This document shows positions 10,094 to 19,026 of a stretch of DNA of 64,000 bases, piece by piece. Origin of the DNA: Agrobacterium rubi TR3 = NBRC 13261 (GTDB taxonomy: Bacteria > Pseudomonadota > Alphaproteobacteria > Rhizobiales > Rhizobiaceae). The position numbers and the translations under genes are program-made. The stretch covers positions 1 to 64,000 of the forward strand of contig NZ_BBJU01000030.1 in NCBI RefSeq assembly GCF_000739935.1, written 5' to 3'. The first letter of the stretch is position 1. Every line of letters begins with the position of its first letter. The notes beneath the pieces were generated by a model. That model worked only from the letters and a program-made list of their open reading frames with translations, did no database searches and was not told the origin of the DNA.

Positions 10094-10121
10094 CAGGCGT
10101 CGCTGTGGCCAGCGACGCCTG
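10094..10121 (-). terminator. Intercistronic hairpin after the binding-protein gene
   Basis: CAGGCGTCGCT and AGCGACGCCTG form a perfect 11-bp stem with a six-base loop, a few bases after the stop codon of the binding protein and before the permeases. No T-run follows on the minus strand, so it is more likely a partial terminator or an mRNA 3'-end stabiliser that raises binding-protein expression over the permeases, a common arrangement in such operons. Confidence 0.6.
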
Positions 10122-10130
10122 CGTGGCGCT

Positions 10131-12080
10131 TTAGCTTGTGAAGGTAAACTGTTGCGGCAGCGCCGGACCCGGGTTCGGCCACGACCAGCTATCGGGTTCC
10201 GTCTCCGGCACATTGCGCAGATTGTTGCGGATGATACCGAAACCACCCACTGCAAGGCAAAGACCGATGGTCTCGAATTCGTCCGCCGCGATATCGAAGA
10301 TTTGCTTCATCTTCTCGCCACGGATTGCAAGATCGGCGGTGGAACGCGCCTCATCGAACAGTTTGAAGCGCTGCTTCTGACTTTCCGGCGGCTCCTCGCC
10401 CCTTTGGCCGTTGGACGTGTACCAGATGGCCCAGGGAATGGCATAACGCGACCCTTGAGGGTGGAACGCGAAGAAATCACGTGGGTCCAGCATCGGGTCA
10501 AGGCCGCCGGGGCCGGGCCAGACGGCCGCATCATGGGCATTGTCATCGCCGCGTGTGTAATAGAGCGCACGCTCGATGGTGTTGACCTTGATATCGACGC
10601 CGATCTGCGCCCACTGCGCCTTTACCAGTTCCAGAGCATCGACCAGATCAGGATAGAGCGTCGGGATGACGTCGATGGAGAAGAACACCGGCTGACCGTC
10701 GGGACGCAGGCGCATGCCGTTGTCGTTTTTCTTGTCGTAGCCAGCCGCGTCGAGAAGCTGATTGGCCTTGTCGGCATCGTATTCGATGTTCTGGCGGGCC
10801 AGTTTTTCGTGATACCAGGGGTGGGTCGGGCGCGGTCCGGCCTGATAGCCCTCGCTCTGGCCGAAATAGACGATATCAACGATCTCCTGACGGTTGAGAG
10901 CGATCGACAACGCCTGACGGAACGACTTGTCGGCGAACATCTTGCGCATCGCCGGGTCTTTATGGGTGATGTTGAGATAGATCTGGCACTGCTGCGCAGC
11001 CGATGGCACCAGCGTCAAAAGCCGGTAATCGCCCTTTTTCATGTTCTGCGACAGCGTCGGCTTGTTGGCGAGAACGCTGATATGGCGTTCCTGAATGTCG
11101 ATCTTGCCGGAGATGACATTCAGCATCAGCGATTCCACATCCTGCGAAATGCCGAAATTGACCTCATCGATATAAGGCAGCTGGTTGCCTTCGGTATCGA
11201 CCTGCCAGAAATACGGGTTGCGCGTCATGACGACACGGGTCGCCCCACCGGAATAGGGCTCCTTGACCACCCACGGGTCCAGCGTCGGTTTGTCAACATT
11301 CGACCAGCGCGAGGGTATCTCGATATCACCGCACTTGGCGCGGAATAGCTCGGTCCAGCTGGAAACACCGGCGGCTTTCACATCGGCATCCAGCGCCGTG
11401 TTGTATTTGGGCAGGAACTTGCTGCAGTAATGCTTGGCAAACATCGTCGGATGCTGACCGAGCGGTGTTGCGAGATTTTCGAGATAAAGCGCGTTGGGCG
11501 CCGCGAAGGTGAACTTGACGGTGAAGTCGTCGATCTTTTCGACGTTGACCGCCTTGCCCGCGACGGATAGCTGGGCTGGGGTGGCGCTGTAGAGCTCCTT
11601 GTTCTTGATGCAGTCCTCGATGGCGAACACCACGTCATCTGCGGTGAAGGGATGGCCATCAGACCATTTGGCACCCTGCAACAGATGGAACGTGAACTGC
11701 GTCGCGTCGGTGTTGATCTCCCACTTTTCGGCGAGGTTCGGCAGAACTTCCGTGAAGTCCATGTTCCAGCGCACAAGGCTCTGGTTGCCGACCATGCGCA
11801 GGATGCCGTTGTGGTCCGACGAACCGCGCAGACCGCGGCGAAGCGTTCCGCCATAGGTGCCGACCTTTTCGTGCGGCGTCACCACCATCGGATTTTTCGG
11901 CAAACGCTCGGCCAGTGGCGGCAACTTGCCGTCTTTTACCAAAGCTGCCAGCGCTGGCGCTTCCTTGCCTGCTGCGGCTTTGGCAGAGGTCCCCACGAGG
12001 GACATCGCAGCGACACCCCCAAGCCCGGCCACAAAGGTACGGCGCGTCACGCCCAGCGAAAATACATCACCAACGCTCAT
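10131..12080 (-). CDS. Tat-exported ABC substrate-binding protein, family 5
   Basis: About 649 residues. The N-terminus carries a twin-arginine signal (VTRRTFVAG) followed by a hydrophobic stretch and an AKA-type cleavage site near residue 40. The body has the family-5 (DppA/OppA) hallmarks: LAEKWEINTDATQFTFHLLQ, WSDGHPFTADDVVFAI, and the FRQALSIALNRQEIV helix. At 650 residues it is larger than dipeptide-binding proteins and resembles members that bind oligosaccharides. GGGAGG precedes the ATG at 12080; an upstream in-frame start adding five residues is less likely. In context an oligosaccharide or glycoside of a sugar acid is the likely ligand. Confidence 0.85.
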   Translation of the reverse strand: MSVGDVFSLGVTRRTFVAGLGGVAAMSLVGTSAKAAAGKEAPALAALVKDGKLPPLAERLPKNPMVVTPHEKVGTYGGTLRRGLRGSSDHNGILRMVGNQSLVRWNMDFTEVLPNLAEKWEINTDATQFTFHLLQGAKWSDGHPFTADDVVFAIEDCIKNKELYSATPAQLSVAGKAVNVEKIDDFTVKFTFAAPNALYLENLATPLGQHPTMFAKHYCSKFLPKYNTALDADVKAAGVSSWTELFRAKCGDIEIPSRWSNVDKPTLDPWVVKEPYSGGATRVVMTRNPYFWQVDTEGNQLPYIDEVNFGISQDVESLMLNVISGKIDIQERHISVLANKPTLSQNMKKGDYRLLTLVPSAAQQCQIYLNITHKDPAMRKMFADKSFRQALSIALNRQEIVDIVYFGQSEGYQAGPRPTHPWYHEKLARQNIEYDADKANQLLDAAGYDKKNDNGMRLRPDGQPVFFSIDVIPTLYPDLVDALELVKAQWAQIGVDIKVNTIERALYYTRGDDNAHDAAVWPGPGGLDPMLDPRDFFAFHPQGSRYAIPWAIWYTSNGQRGEEPPESQKQRFKLFDEARSTADLAIRGEKMKQIFDIAADEFETIGLCLAVGGFGIIRNNLRNVPETEPDSWSWPNPGPALPQQFTFTS

Positions 12081-12213
12081 AGAATATCCTCCCAAAATCT
12101 CCCCGGCAGCGGCAAGGGCTCCCGCCCCGCCACAACGGCCCTCCCGGCCAGCCAGCGCACCGATCCTCCACCGGCATGCAGACCATATGAGCGTTTTCAG
12201 ATGATTACAAGTA

Positions 12214-12242
12214 TTGACAGATTTTTACAGATTTTTTATTGA
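12214..12242 (+). promoter_or_regulatory. Promoter of the second GntR gene
   Basis: TTGACA (12214-12219) and TATTGA (12237-12242) are spaced by 17 bases. The spacer contains part of two tandem copies of ACAGATTTTT (12217-12236). It lies about 65 bases upstream of the regulator start and inside the divergent region shared with the transporter operon, so the repeats could also be regulator contacts. Confidence 0.55.
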
Positions 12243-12308
12243 GGTGAGCGAAACGCGGTCACTGAGAGGGCAAATGGCCAACTCGGTTTAACGGACAAAG
12301 GGGCGCTG

Positions 12309-13028
12309 ATGCACAATCTGGCCACACCCGCCCCACCCAAGAGCGAAACGCGCTTTAGCGATATCATCTACGAAAAGATCGTCGGTATGATTTCGGATGG
12401 GCGTTTTCCCATCAACGAACGTTTGCCGTCCGAGCAGAATTTGACGGTCATGTTCGGGGCGTCCCGCCCGGTCGTGCGCGAAGCACTGGAACGGTTGCGC
12501 AATGACGATCTGATCGTGTCCCGCAAAGGCTCCGGCTCTTATGTGCGCCAGCAACCGGATCTCTCGGTGCTACAACAGGTGCCGGTCGGCTCGCTGGCAG
12601 ACATTCAACGCTTCTTCGAATTCAGGTCCGGTCTGGAATCCTCAGCTGCGGAACTGGCGGCACGCAACTGGCAGGCCGCCGACAGAGCCCGTATGGAGGA
12701 GGCACTCGTCGCACTGGAACACTGTCTCGAACGTGGCGATCTCGGCGCGGACGAAGACTTCGCCTTGCACGAAGCCATCGCCATCGCCAGCCAGAACCAG
12801 TTTCACATCACGGTGCGAACATGGTTCAAACCGCATTTTTCGATCGGCCAGTCCGTCACGCGCAGTCTCAGCCTCAAGCGCACACCGCAGCATGTGCGCG
12901 ACGTGCAAAACGAGCATACCGCAATCGTTGACGCAATCTTTGCCCGGCACGAGCAGGCTGCTCACGATGCGATGAAGAACCATATTTTGAAGGCCAGAGC
13001 GCGAATGTTCCAGGGCGTGGGAGGCTGA
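12309..13028 (+). CDS. GntR-family (FadR/FCD) transcriptional regulator
   Basis: A 239-residue regulator. The N-terminal winged helix (INERLPSEQNLTVMFGASRPVVREAL) is followed by an FCD effector domain with the expected histidines and acidic residues (FALHEAIAIAS, EHTAIVDAIFARH). Members of this subfamily usually sense organic acids or sugar acids and repress their catabolic operons. It is divergent from the transporter operon and co-transcribed with the lactonase two bases downstream, so it probably controls both. Unlike the GntR gene at the other end of the locus it is intact. Confidence 0.9.
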   Translation: MHNLATPAPPKSETRFSDIIYEKIVGMISDGRFPINERLPSEQNLTVMFGASRPVVREALERLRNDDLIVSRKGSGSYVRQQPDLSVLQQVPVGSLADIQRFFEFRSGLESSAAELAARNWQAADRARMEEALVALEHCLERGDLGADEDFALHEAIAIASQNQFHITVRTWFKPHFSIGQSVTRSLSLKRTPQHVRDVQNEHTAIVDAIFARHEQAAHDAMKNHILKARARMFQGVGG

Positions 13029-13030
13029 TC

Positions 13031-13912
13031 GTGACCGCACCTCAGATATTCGAACCGACGTTTCGCCAAATCATCGACGTGCCCTTACATGTGGGCGAAT
13101 CCCCCGTGTGGGACGAGCGGACCGGCGATCTGTGGTTCGTCGATATTCTCGCGCCCGCGGTCTTTCGCCTCCGGCAGTCTGGAAAACTCGATCGCTTCGA
13201 TATGCCCGCAGCGGTCGGCTGTCTTGGCCTTTGCGAAAGTGAGACAATCGTTGTTGGCCTACAAACGGGTGTGCATCTGCTCGATCCTGAAACAGGCAAG
13301 ATCGAGCGTTTGTGCAACCCGGACAACGGGCGCGCCGACAGCCGTCTGAATGACGGCAAGGTGGGACCGGACGGGCACTTCTGGGTTGGAACGCGCGATG
13401 AAGCGGTGCCGCCAACCGGCAACGCCCGTCTCTACCGCGTCTCGCCCAGTGGAGATGTTCAATGTCTGATCGATGGCGGAATGCTGACATCGAACGGACT
13501 GGCGTGGAGCCCTGACGGCCGGACGATGTATCATTCAGACAGCAGCGGCCTGATGTACCAAATGTTCGATTTCGATCCTGTTACCGGCAAACTTGGCGCT
13601 GCAACGCGAATGCACGATTTCAAACCGGGTGAAGGCAGGCCGGATGGTGCCGCAACAGACTGCGAAGGCTATTACTGGAGTGCCGGGGTCAGTGCTGGAC
13701 GGCTAAATCGCTTCTCTCCCGAGGGAGACCTGGTGGAAGTGTATCGCTTCCCATTCAACGGACCAACCATGCCATGTTTCGGCGGTTCAGATCTCAAAAC
13801 GCTCTATCTGACAAGCTTGAGAACGGAACAGGCTGGCGCTATCGTTCCAGGCACGGTGATAGCGTTCGACGCGCCGGTCTCCGGAACGCCAGCACATCGC
13901 TTCAAATTTTAG
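13031..13912 (+). CDS. SMP-30/gluconolactonase/LRE family protein
   Basis: A 293-residue six-bladed beta-propeller lactonase. The metal ligands are visible: Glu in HVGESPVWDE, Asn in SRLNDGKVGPDG and in TSNGLAWSPDG, and Asp in GRPDGAATDCEGYYW. These enzymes open aldonolactones to aldonic acids, the step that would feed the dehydratase encoded elsewhere in the locus. The GTG start follows GGGAGG and lies two bases after the regulator stop. No sugar dehydrogenase that would make the lactone is apparent close by. Confidence 0.88.
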   Translation: MTAPQIFEPTFRQIIDVPLHVGESPVWDERTGDLWFVDILAPAVFRLRQSGKLDRFDMPAAVGCLGLCESETIVVGLQTGVHLLDPETGKIERLCNPDNGRADSRLNDGKVGPDGHFWVGTRDEAVPPTGNARLYRVSPSGDVQCLIDGGMLTSNGLAWSPDGRTMYHSDSSGLMYQMFDFDPVTGKLGAATRMHDFKPGEGRPDGAATDCEGYYWSAGVSAGRLNRFSPEGDLVEVYRFPFNGPTMPCFGGSDLKTLYLTSLRTEQAGAIVPGTVIAFDAPVSGTPAHRFKF

Positions 13913-13946
13913 TCGTTCTCATGAGTTGAACACATCGAAACGACGA

Positions 13947-14105
13947 TCAAAGCACGCTTGGTGGATTGTCGTTTTCGTCCGGATTCGGAACTGGGGATTC
14001 ATCTGGCAGGTGATCGGGCTCCGGTTCCTTGATCGGCGGAATATCCTGCCCCGGCGGCGCGGGTGGAATTTCACCGGGAACCGGCTCAACTGGCAACATG
14101 CTCAT
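13947..14105 (-). CDS. Small proline-rich acidic protein (52 residues)
   Basis: This short frame encodes a 52-residue protein with about 19 prolines and many Asp and Glu residues (VEPVPGEIPPAPPGQ, IKEPEPDHLPDE, NPDENDNPP). AGGGAAG lies five bases before ATG. Similar short Pro/Glu/Asp-rich proteins occur in Rhizobiaceae, but no function is known to me. It has no signal peptide or membrane segment and is probably unstructured. Confidence 0.6.
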   Translation of the reverse strand: MSMLPVEPVPGEIPPAPPGQDIPPIKEPEPDHLPDESPVPNPDENDNPPSVL

Positions 14106-14270
14106 TTGTCTTCCCTAAAACTATTAAGGCGGGCAGTGCTTCGTCCGAAATCGCCTATTGGTCCACCCCTAGGTTCGCCAATTCAGTCCATTCAGGCGAA
14201 AATCTGCCCGCCTCATCATTAGTCGTGTTTGAAAACGCGGTCGTCCTGCCAAGGTTCCAATACGGAACAG

Positions 14271-14462
14271 TCACGCGAAGCCGAGCGAGTTCCTCGCCAC
14301 TTCGCGCTGGTCACCATAATCGCGCAGATGGGCCTCATGGCCGTATTCGCGAATAACGGCTTGATCAGTCTGCGCTTCACGCATTTGGAGCAGAGCGTCG
14401 GCATAGGTGCCGGTCTCATCTTCCTGGATCATTGTGTGCTGAGTTTTCAGAAAATCGAACAT
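14271..14462 (-). CDS. Small hypothetical protein (63 residues)
   Basis: The frame encodes MFDFLKTQHTMIQEDETGTY and continues with charged and polar residues to NSLGFA. A strong ribosome-binding site, GGGAGGAAG, lies three bases before the ATG, which is the main reason to accept it. There is no recognisable domain, signal peptide or membrane segment. It is transcribed toward the proline-rich small protein, about 165 bases away. Confidence 0.5.
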   Translation of the reverse strand: MFDFLKTQHTMIQEDETGTYADALLQMREAQTDQAVIREYGHEAHLRDYGDQREVARNSLGFA

Positions 14463-14603
14463 GGCTTCCTCCCATTCGAAATTGATAACGCATCGATTGG
14501 CGCTAGCGTTCCCTCCACATTAGCGCAAACATTGATGGGTTATGAATCAAACATCTAACACGATTTTTTTGATAATGTGTTATATCAAAAGGTGAACAAA
14601 ATA

Positions 14604-15620
14604 TCAGCTTGCAGGCCCTGATGATTGCCGCAGCACGAGGTCGACAGGCCAGAGCTCCTGACATTCCTGCACGGGACGGCCAGCGATGATTTGCAACAGC
14701 AAATCCGTGACCCGCTCGCCCGCCATGCGCTGGGAAGAACGGGTGGTGGAGAGGGATGGCAACATGCTTTCCGGGGTCAGATACGGAAACACGTCATCAT
14801 GTGCGATGACAGACACATCCTTGCCGATGGACAGGCCAAGTTGGCTGGCGGCACGATAGACACCTTGGGCCGTCATCATTGCGCCAGCGACGAATGCGGT
14901 CGGGCGCGCGGCTTTCTCCAGCAGGGAGCGTGCAAATTGAAATGCCGTCTCTTCACTGAACGGTGCCGACAGCATCATGCGCGCTTCAGCGGCAATCGCC
15001 ATCGTTTCCAGCGCGTCGCGATAGCCTTTTTCACGGTCGATGGCAAACGTCCGGCCCTGCGGACCGTTGATGAAGGCGATATTCCGATGGCCACGCTCCA
15101 GTAAATGGACCGTCGAGAGATAGGCGACCGAATGGTTGTCGATATCCAGCCATGCGTGTTCGAACTTGGTGGCGGAGCGCCCGTGCACGATGAAGGGCAC
15201 ACCAAGCTTGTGCAGCAATGCGATCCGCTCGTCATCTGGACGGGGTGAGTGGATGATGATGCCATCGACACGACCACTGGCCGCCAAACGGCTGAAGATT
15301 TTGAGCTCTTCGTTGAGATCATTGTCGGTCGTGACGCTGACGGTGATGTCGGTATCCTCACCAACCAGACGGCTGGCCATACCGCCCATGAATTCCGAGA
15401 AGAAATGTCCGCCCCCGCTTCGACCCATGACGACGCCGATGGCACCGGCCTTTCCCGTGACGAGGCGCACCGCATTCGCATTGGGCCGATAGCCCAGCTT
15501 GCGGGCAGCGTCCATCACCCGTTCGCGGGTTTCCTGCCGCACCTCCGGATAACCGCCAAGCGCCCTGCTGACCGTCGTGGGCGACAATCCCACTTTCTCC
15601 GCGAATTCCTTGAGTTTCAT
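14604..15620 (-). CDS. thuR: LacI-family repressor of the thu operon
   Basis: A 338-residue LacI/GalR regulator with the DNA-binding start MKLKEFAEKVGLSPTTVSRA, hinge region, and a periplasmic-binding-protein-like sensor domain (GVPFIVHGRS, RNIAFINGP, VSVIAHDD). It is divergent from the trehalose/maltose/sucrose transport genes, as thuR is in Sinorhizobium. The ATG at 15620 begins exactly at the helix-turn-helix; longer frames upstream lack family support. Two LacI-type operators lie in the shared promoter region. Confidence 0.85.
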   Translation of the reverse strand: MKLKEFAEKVGLSPTTVSRALGGYPEVRQETRERVMDAARKLGYRPNANAVRLVTGKAGAIGVVMGRSGGGHFFSEFMGGMASRLVGEDTDITVSVTTDNDLNEELKIFSRLAASGRVDGIIIHSPRPDDERIALLHKLGVPFIVHGRSATKFEHAWLDIDNHSVAYLSTVHLLERGHRNIAFINGPQGRTFAIDREKGYRDALETMAIAAEARMMLSAPFSEETAFQFARSLLEKAARPTAFVAGAMMTAQGVYRAASQLGLSIGKDVSVIAHDDVFPYLTPESMLPSLSTTRSSQRMAGERVTDLLLQIIAGRPVQECQELWPVDLVLRQSSGPAS

Positions 15621-15680
15621 GAGCCCTGCCGTTTTCCTTTGCATGCGTTGATCGGCGCAAAGTTTCAAGCTCTGAAATTT

Positions 15681-15692
15681 GAAATCGCTTTC
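15681..15692. promoter_or_regulatory. LacI-type operator, thuR side
   Basis: GAAATCGCTTTC has the LacI/GalR operator form with the central CG. It lies 61 bases upstream of the thuR start, consistent with autorepression by ThuR. Confidence 0.6.
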
Positions 15693-15828
15693 AACACACA
15701 ATAAGCGAAATGCATAGAACCCGAACCGAAACGTGAAATTCGTCCATATAACCACCGATTATTTCCACAGACGGAGAAATCAATACCCGTTGACAGCGTG
15801 AAAAGAATTTGAGAGCTTCCAAAAAGTC

Positions 15829-15840
15829 GAAAGCGTTTTC
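15829..15840. promoter_or_regulatory. LacI-type operator, thuE side
   Basis: GAAAGCGTTTTC is a second operator-like sequence, about 43 bases upstream of thuE. A TTGACA box at 15790-15795 could be the -35 element of the thuE promoter, which would put the operator near the transcription start, a repressing position. Confidence 0.65.
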
Positions 15841-15882
15841 AATTTAGAGGATGATTGAAAAACGCCATGGAGGAGTTTGACG

Positions 15883-17148
15883 ATGAATATTTCAACGAGA
15901 ATCTTGTATTTATGCAGTGGCGTCCTGTTGGTTGGGATAAGTGCCCAGGCAGCCGAAATTTCGATGGCTGCGAATTCCACTGGCAAAAACCTGAATTTCA
16001 TCCGCGAGCAACTGGCGGCATTCGAGAAGCAGACCGGTCACAAGGTCAAGCTGGTGACTATGCCGCCTTCGTCCAGCGAGCAGTTCAGCCAGTACCGCCT
16101 GTGGCTGGCCGCCGGAAATACTGACGTTGACGTCTATCAGACCGACGTCGTCTGGGCACCTCAGCTGGCAGAACAGTTCGTGGATTTGACGGACGCTGCC
16201 AAGGATGTCGTTGCCAAGCACTTCCCATCCGTCATCGCGTCGCAGACTGTCGATGGCAAGCTTGTTGCCATGCCCATGTACACCGATGCTCCCGCCCTCT
16301 TCTACCGCAAGGACCTGCTGGAAAAGTACGGTAAGCAGCCACCCAAGACCTGGAAGGAACTGGCCGAGACGGCCAAGGATGTTCAGGACAAGGAACGCGA
16401 AGCCGGGCAGAAAGACATGTGGGGCTTCGTGTTTCAGGGCAGCGCCTATGAGGGCCTGACCTGCAACGCGCTGGAATGGATTGCATCAGCCGGTGGTGGG
16501 CATATCGTCGAGACCAATGGCGACATTAGCATCAACAACGAAAAGGCAGCCGCAGCCCTTGAAACAGCCAAGAGCTGGATCGGAACGATTTCTCCGCCGG
16601 GCGCTCTTGCCTATAAGGAAGAGGAAGCACGCGGCGTTTGGCAGACGGGCAATTCTGTCTTCATGCGCAACTGGACCTATGTCTATGCGCTGGGCAATGG
16701 CGGTGACAGCGCCATCAAGGGCAAGTTCGGCGTCGTGCCTCTGCCAGCGGGCACGGAAGGTGAAGCAGCCGCGTCCACTCTGGGCGGCTGGAATGCGGCG
16801 GTTTCCAAATATTCCAAGAACCAGGAAGCCGCGATTGCGCTGGTGAAATTCCTGGGCTCCGAAGAAACACAGAAAAAGCGAGCCGTCGAGCTTTCCAACA
16901 TGCCGACCATCGCATCGCTCTATGATGACAAGGATGTTGCCGCAGCGCAGCCCTTCATGCCGCTGTGGAAGCCGATTTTCGAGACCGCCGTGCCCCGCCC
17001 ATCTGCGGCAACGAAAATCAAGTATAACGAAGTTTCCGCCAAGTTCTGGGGTGCGGTTCACAACACGCTGTCCGGCACCGGTACGGCTGCTGAAAATCTC
17101 GAACTACTCGAAGTCGAGCTCACCGACCTCAAGGGTAGCAGCTGGTAA
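15883..17148 (+). CDS. thuE: Trehalose/maltose/sucrose ABC binding protein
   Basis: A 421-residue family-1 extracellular solute-binding protein with a Sec signal peptide (hydrophobic residues 8-19, cleavage after AQA). The mature start EISMAANSTGKNLNFIREQL and later DVYQTDVVWAPQLAEQF are typical of sugar-binding members. GGAGGA precedes the ATG. It is the first gene of a run of transporter genes ending in thuA and thuB, the arrangement of thuEFGKAB, which imports trehalose, maltose and sucrose in Sinorhizobium meliloti. The sugar range here is inferred from that order. Confidence 0.85.
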   Translation: MNISTRILYLCSGVLLVGISAQAAEISMAANSTGKNLNFIREQLAAFEKQTGHKVKLVTMPPSSSEQFSQYRLWLAAGNTDVDVYQTDVVWAPQLAEQFVDLTDAAKDVVAKHFPSVIASQTVDGKLVAMPMYTDAPALFYRKDLLEKYGKQPPKTWKELAETAKDVQDKEREAGQKDMWGFVFQGSAYEGLTCNALEWIASAGGGHIVETNGDISINNEKAAAALETAKSWIGTISPPGALAYKEEEARGVWQTGNSVFMRNWTYVYALGNGGDSAIKGKFGVVPLPAGTEGEAAASTLGGWNAAVSKYSKNQEAAIALVKFLGSEETQKKRAVELSNMPTIASLYDDKDVAAAQPFMPLWKPIFETAVPRPSAATKIKYNEVSAKFWGAVHNTLSGTGTAAENLELLEVELTDLKGSSW

Positions 17149-17214
17149 TTCGGCCCGCCCCGTCAGGCGGCTGCCGATGGCCGCTTGACGTCATACGACA
17201 TTGTGGGAAGCGAC

Positions 17215-18186
17215 ATGACCCAAATATCCCCTGACCGGCCCGCAGTGGCGGCGATCGGTTCCGATCTCCAATCGGAACGTCTTCGCTCCGCATGGCTGTT
17301 TCTGGCCCCGACATTTCTGACACTGGCACTGGTTGCCGGCTGGCCGCTGATGAGGACCGTCTGGTTCAGTCTGACGGATGCTTCGCTGACTAGCCTGTCC
17401 GATGCACATTTCGTCGGCCTGAAGAACTATTTCTCGTGGATTACGCTGAGCAGTGGCCGCACCGTCTATCGCGGTCTCCTGGCAGACCCCGCCTGGTGGG
17501 GTGCGGTGTGGAACACATTGAAATTCACGCTGGTCTCCGTGTCAGTCGAAACGGTTCTGGGGTTGATTGTCGCACTGGTGCTGAATGCCGAATTCAAGGG
17601 ACGCGGCCTCGTTCGCGCCGCCATTCTCATTCCCTGGGCCATTCCGACCATCGTATCGGCGCGCATGTGGGCGTGGATGCTGAACGACCAGTTCGGCATT
17701 CTTAACGACATGATGCTGAACCTGGGCCTCATCTCGCAAAAGATCGCCTGGACCGCCAATCCCGAGACAGCGATGACGGCAGTGCTGATCGTGGATGTGT
17801 GGAAGACGACACCCTTCATGGCCCTGCTCATTCTGGCCGGTCTTCAGATGGTGCCGAAGGATATGTATGAGGCCGCCAAGGTGGATGGTATTCATCCGAT
17901 CAAGGTCTTCTGGCGGGTGACGCTTCCGATGATCCGGCCTGCACTGATGGTTGCGGTAATTTTCCGCATGCTGGATGCCATGCGCGTCTTTGACCTCATC
18001 TACATTCTGACGCCGAACAATTCCCAGACCCGCACCATGTCTGTGCTGGCGCGTGAAAACCTGTTCGACTTCGACAAGTTCGCATATGGCGCAGCAGCTT
18101 CGACCATGCTGTTCCTCATCATCGCCTCCATCACCATCATCTATATGTGGCTTGGCCGGGTGAACACCGATGGAGGCGCAAAATGA
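17215..18186 (+). CDS. thuF: ABC sugar permease ThuF
   Basis: A 323-residue MalF-like inner-membrane permease with six apparent membrane segments and the EAA loop MYEAAKVDGIHPIKVFWRVT. The ATG at 17215 is preceded by GGGAAG; earlier in-frame codons are not supported. It overlaps thuG by four bases (ATGA), so the two permeases are translated together and should form the transmembrane heterodimer. Confidence 0.85.
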   Translation: MTQISPDRPAVAAIGSDLQSERLRSAWLFLAPTFLTLALVAGWPLMRTVWFSLTDASLTSLSDAHFVGLKNYFSWITLSSGRTVYRGLLADPAWWGAVWNTLKFTLVSVSVETVLGLIVALVLNAEFKGRGLVRAAILIPWAIPTIVSARMWAWMLNDQFGILNDMMLNLGLISQKIAWTANPETAMTAVLIVDVWKTTPFMALLILAGLQMVPKDMYEAAKVDGIHPIKVFWRVTLPMIRPALMVAVIFRMLDAMRVFDLIYILTPNNSQTRTMSVLARENLFDFDKFAYGAAASTMLFLIIASITIIYMWLGRVNTDGGAK

Positions 18187-19016
18187 CCGCATCCAGCCTC
18201 ATCAAGAACACGGCGTTTTACGCGCTGGTCGCCGTCATCGTCATCGTTGCGGTGTTTCCCTTCTATTACGCGATCCTGACGAGCTTCAAAACCGGAACGG
18301 CGCTGTTCGAGATCAACTATCTGCCGACGAACATTTCCTTCAGCAATTACAGCGATGTGCTGGGCAATGACAGCTTCCTGCGCAATCTCGGCAATTCGCT
18401 GCTGGTCGCGACATGCGTCGTGGCGCTCTCGCTTTTTCTCGCCGTTACCGCCGCCTATGCGCTGGCTCGGGTGCGCTTCAGAGGCCGCTCGCTTCTGCTG
18501 CTGACCATCCTGTCGGTTTCGATGTTTCCGCAGATTGCGGTGCTTGCAGGTCTGTTCGAGCTCATTCGCTGGGCCGGTGTCTTCAATACGCCGCTTGCAC
18601 TGATCTTCTCCTACATGATTTTCACCCTGCCCTTTACGGTCTGGGTTCTGACGACCTTCATGCGGGATCTGCCGGTCGAAATCGAGGAAGCGGCAATCGT
18701 GGATGGCGCTTCACCCTGGGTCATCATTACGCAGGTGTTCCTGCCCTTGATGTGGCCCGCCTTGGTGACGACGGGATTGCTGGCCTTCATCGCGGCGTGG
18801 AACGAGTTCCTGTTCGCCTTGACCTTCACCTCGTCCAACGAACAGCGGACTGTGCCCGTCGCGATCGCGCTTTTATCCGGCAGTTCGCAATTCGAAATAC
18901 CATGGGGCACGATCATGGCGGCCTCCGTCATCGTCACAGTGCCCCTCGTCATCCTCGTTCTGATCTTCCAGCGACGTATCATTTCCGGCCTGACGGCTGG
19001 TGGCGTCAAAGGTTAG
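18183..19016 (+). CDS. thuG: ABC sugar permease ThuG
   Basis: A 277-residue MalG-like permease. It starts [20 protein letters not shown] with the first membrane segment immediately, and carries the EAA loop [20 protein letters not shown] about 90 residues before the end. Its start codon overlaps the thuF stop. Length and topology are normal for carbohydrate-uptake permeases. Confidence 0.87.
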   Translation: MTASSLIKNTAFYALVAVIVIVAVFPFYYAILTSFKTGTALFEINYLPTNISFSNYSDVLGNDSFLRNLGNSLLVATCVVALSLFLAVTAAYALARVRFRGRSLLLLTILSVSMFPQIAVLAGLFELIRWAGVFNTPLALIFSYMIFTLPFTVWVLTTFMRDLPVEIEEAAIVDGASPWVIITQVFLPLMWPALVTTGLLAFIAAWNEFLFALTFTSSNEQRTVPVAIALLSGSSQFEIPWGTIMAASVIVTVPLVILVLIFQRRIISGLTAGGVKG

Positions 19017-19026
19017 GAGACCATTC

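Noticed and set aside
13926-14222. 98-codon open frame on the plus strand over the proline-rich small gene
   Set aside because: The minus strand has a better ribosome-binding site and coherent composition; the plus frame is basic and irregular.
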